Positions 23,010 through 23,498 of a DNA stretch of 23,498 nucleotides are shown piece by piece (the stretch's first letter is position 1; every line of letters starts with the position of its first letter). A model generated the notes under the pieces. It was not told the DNA's origin and searched no databases. It worked only from the letters and a program-made list of their open reading frames with translations. A program made the position numbers and the translations under genes. The DNA is from Alteromonadaceae bacterium UBA2620 (GTDB lineage: Bacteria; Pseudomonadota; Gammaproteobacteria; Enterobacterales; Alteromonadaceae), in NCBI GenBank assembly GCA_002339125.1, contig DDJQ01000150.1:1-23498 (forward strand), in the 5' to 3' direction.

Positions 23010-23107
23010 CTGGCTACTCCGAACGAGTCAGGGAATGGAGCCAGGAGGTAGTGAACCAGGTATCAGCCTGACCCCGGGAGTGAGCTTACTCTCAAAACTG
23101 TGAGCAT
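23010..23107 (+). other. 3' untranslated region of the first flagellin
   Basis: About 100 bases between stop codon and terminator, with short self-complementary words (GAGT...ACTC, CTCA...TGAG, CAGG...CCTG). No reading frame. Longer than a typical 3' end, so a 3'-derived small RNA is conceivable. Confidence 0.3.
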
Positions 23108-23134
23108 AGCCGGACAAAAGTCCGGCTTGTTATT
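23108..23134 (+). terminator. Rho-independent terminator after the first flagellin
   Basis: AGCCGGAC-AAAA-GTCCGGCT is a perfect 8-bp stem with a 4-base loop, followed by TGTTATT. It separates the two flagellin genes. Confidence 0.82.
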
Positions 23135-23184
23135 CAACCTAAGATACTGATTATTAAGTTTATTTAAATTTAGCAAAAAAAAGC

Positions 23185-23212
23185 TAAAGGATTTCTCCTG
23201 CGCGTACGATAA
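23185..23212 (+). promoter_or_regulatory. Sigma-28 type promoter of the second flagellin
   Basis: TAAA (23185-23188) and TACGATAA (23205-23212) with a 16-base spacer, one base longer than ideal and with two mismatches to GCCGATAA. Leader of about 140 AT-rich bases. Probably weaker than the first flagellin's promoter. Confidence 0.6.
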
Positions 23213-23356
23213 CTATTACAAAGGCACTGCGAACAATAATAATAAAGACGCAAAAATGCCTGACAGCTCAACTAATAACAATAATATGAGCGGTCAAAAA
23301 ATCAGGTTAATAAAAATAATAAAACCTGAGTTATCAAAAATCGTTAGGAGATTAAA

Positions 23357-23498
23357 ATGAGCTTATATGTAAGTACGAATGTGTCGTCGCTAAATTCACA
23401 GCGACAACTGTTTACCTCTGGTAACCAACTGAGCACCGCATTTGAGCGTTTGTCATCGGGCTATCGCATTAACAGTGCAAAAGACGATGCGGCGGGTT
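23357..23498 (+). CDS. Second flagellin, 5' part only
   Basis: Starts at ATG 23357 behind TTAGGAG and reads 47 codons to the window edge: MSLYVSTNVSSLNSQRQLF and LSTAFERLSSGYRINSAKDDAAG, the D0/D1 start of a flagellin. It closely resembles the first flagellin with conservative differences (Phe4 to Tyr, Ala11 to Ser, Phe37 to Tyr). Multiple tandem flagellins with different promoters are usual in polar flagella; this one may be a minor subunit. The rest is outside the window. Confidence 0.92.
   Translation, partial: MSLYVSTNVSSLNSQRQLFTSGNQLSTAFERLSSGYRINSAKDDAAG

Noticed and set aside
1..23498. CRISPR array, toxin-antitoxin pair or defence island
   Set aside because: No regularly spaced repeats and no recognisable toxin or nuclease genes; the only non-flagellar coding genes are the recombinase, its partner, the methyltransferase and the IS fragment.

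Overview
The window looks like chromosomal DNA of a polarly flagellated marine gammaproteobacterium, most likely Alteromonadaceae (Alteromonas or Salinimonas type). The evidence is the order flgT/flgP, flgN-flgM-flgA, cheV-cheR, flgBCDE, flgFGHIJKL and tandem flagellins, together with sigma-54 and sigma-28 style promoters. No species can be named from the sequence alone.

Layout. Positions 1-3380 hold the end of an integrative element next to a tRNA-Arg(CCU) locus, all on the minus strand. It carries a tyrosine recombinase split by a frameshift at an A7 run, a translationally coupled 466-residue protein that I do not firmly recognise, a terminator, one complete tRNA-Arg(CCU) with an abnormal T-loop, and two further tRNA-Arg(CCU) copies that both break off in the T-loop. 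Positions 3417-5381 hold the divergent flgT and flgP genes for the H-ring and outer-membrane basal disk proteins. Positions 5617-6231 encode a methyltransferase of the pseudaminic-acid-associated type. Positions 6292-6860 are a decayed IS110/IS1111-family insertion sequence. Positions 7196-8829 are flgN, flgM and flgA on the minus strand. Positions 8975-10754 are cheV and cheR. Positions 10854-21626 are ten rod, hook, ring, junction and cap-related genes, flgB to flgL, in two transcription units. Positions 22188-23498 are one complete flagellin and the start of a second.

How it works together. Sigma-54 type promoters precede flgP, flgA, flgB and flgF, so rod, hook and ring genes would be made first. 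Sigma-28 type promoters precede flgM and both flagellins, so anti-sigma factor and filament come last, once FlgM is exported through the finished hook-basal body. FlgN chaperones the hook-filament junction proteins FlgK and FlgL. The methyltransferase may act on a flagellin-modifying sugar.

The part most worth a second look is the tRNA-Arg array. Two copies are cut at the same T-loop position, and the intact copy has changed bases exactly there. This suggests successive elements that destroy the target tRNA, supply a replacement, and may make that replacement immune to further attack.
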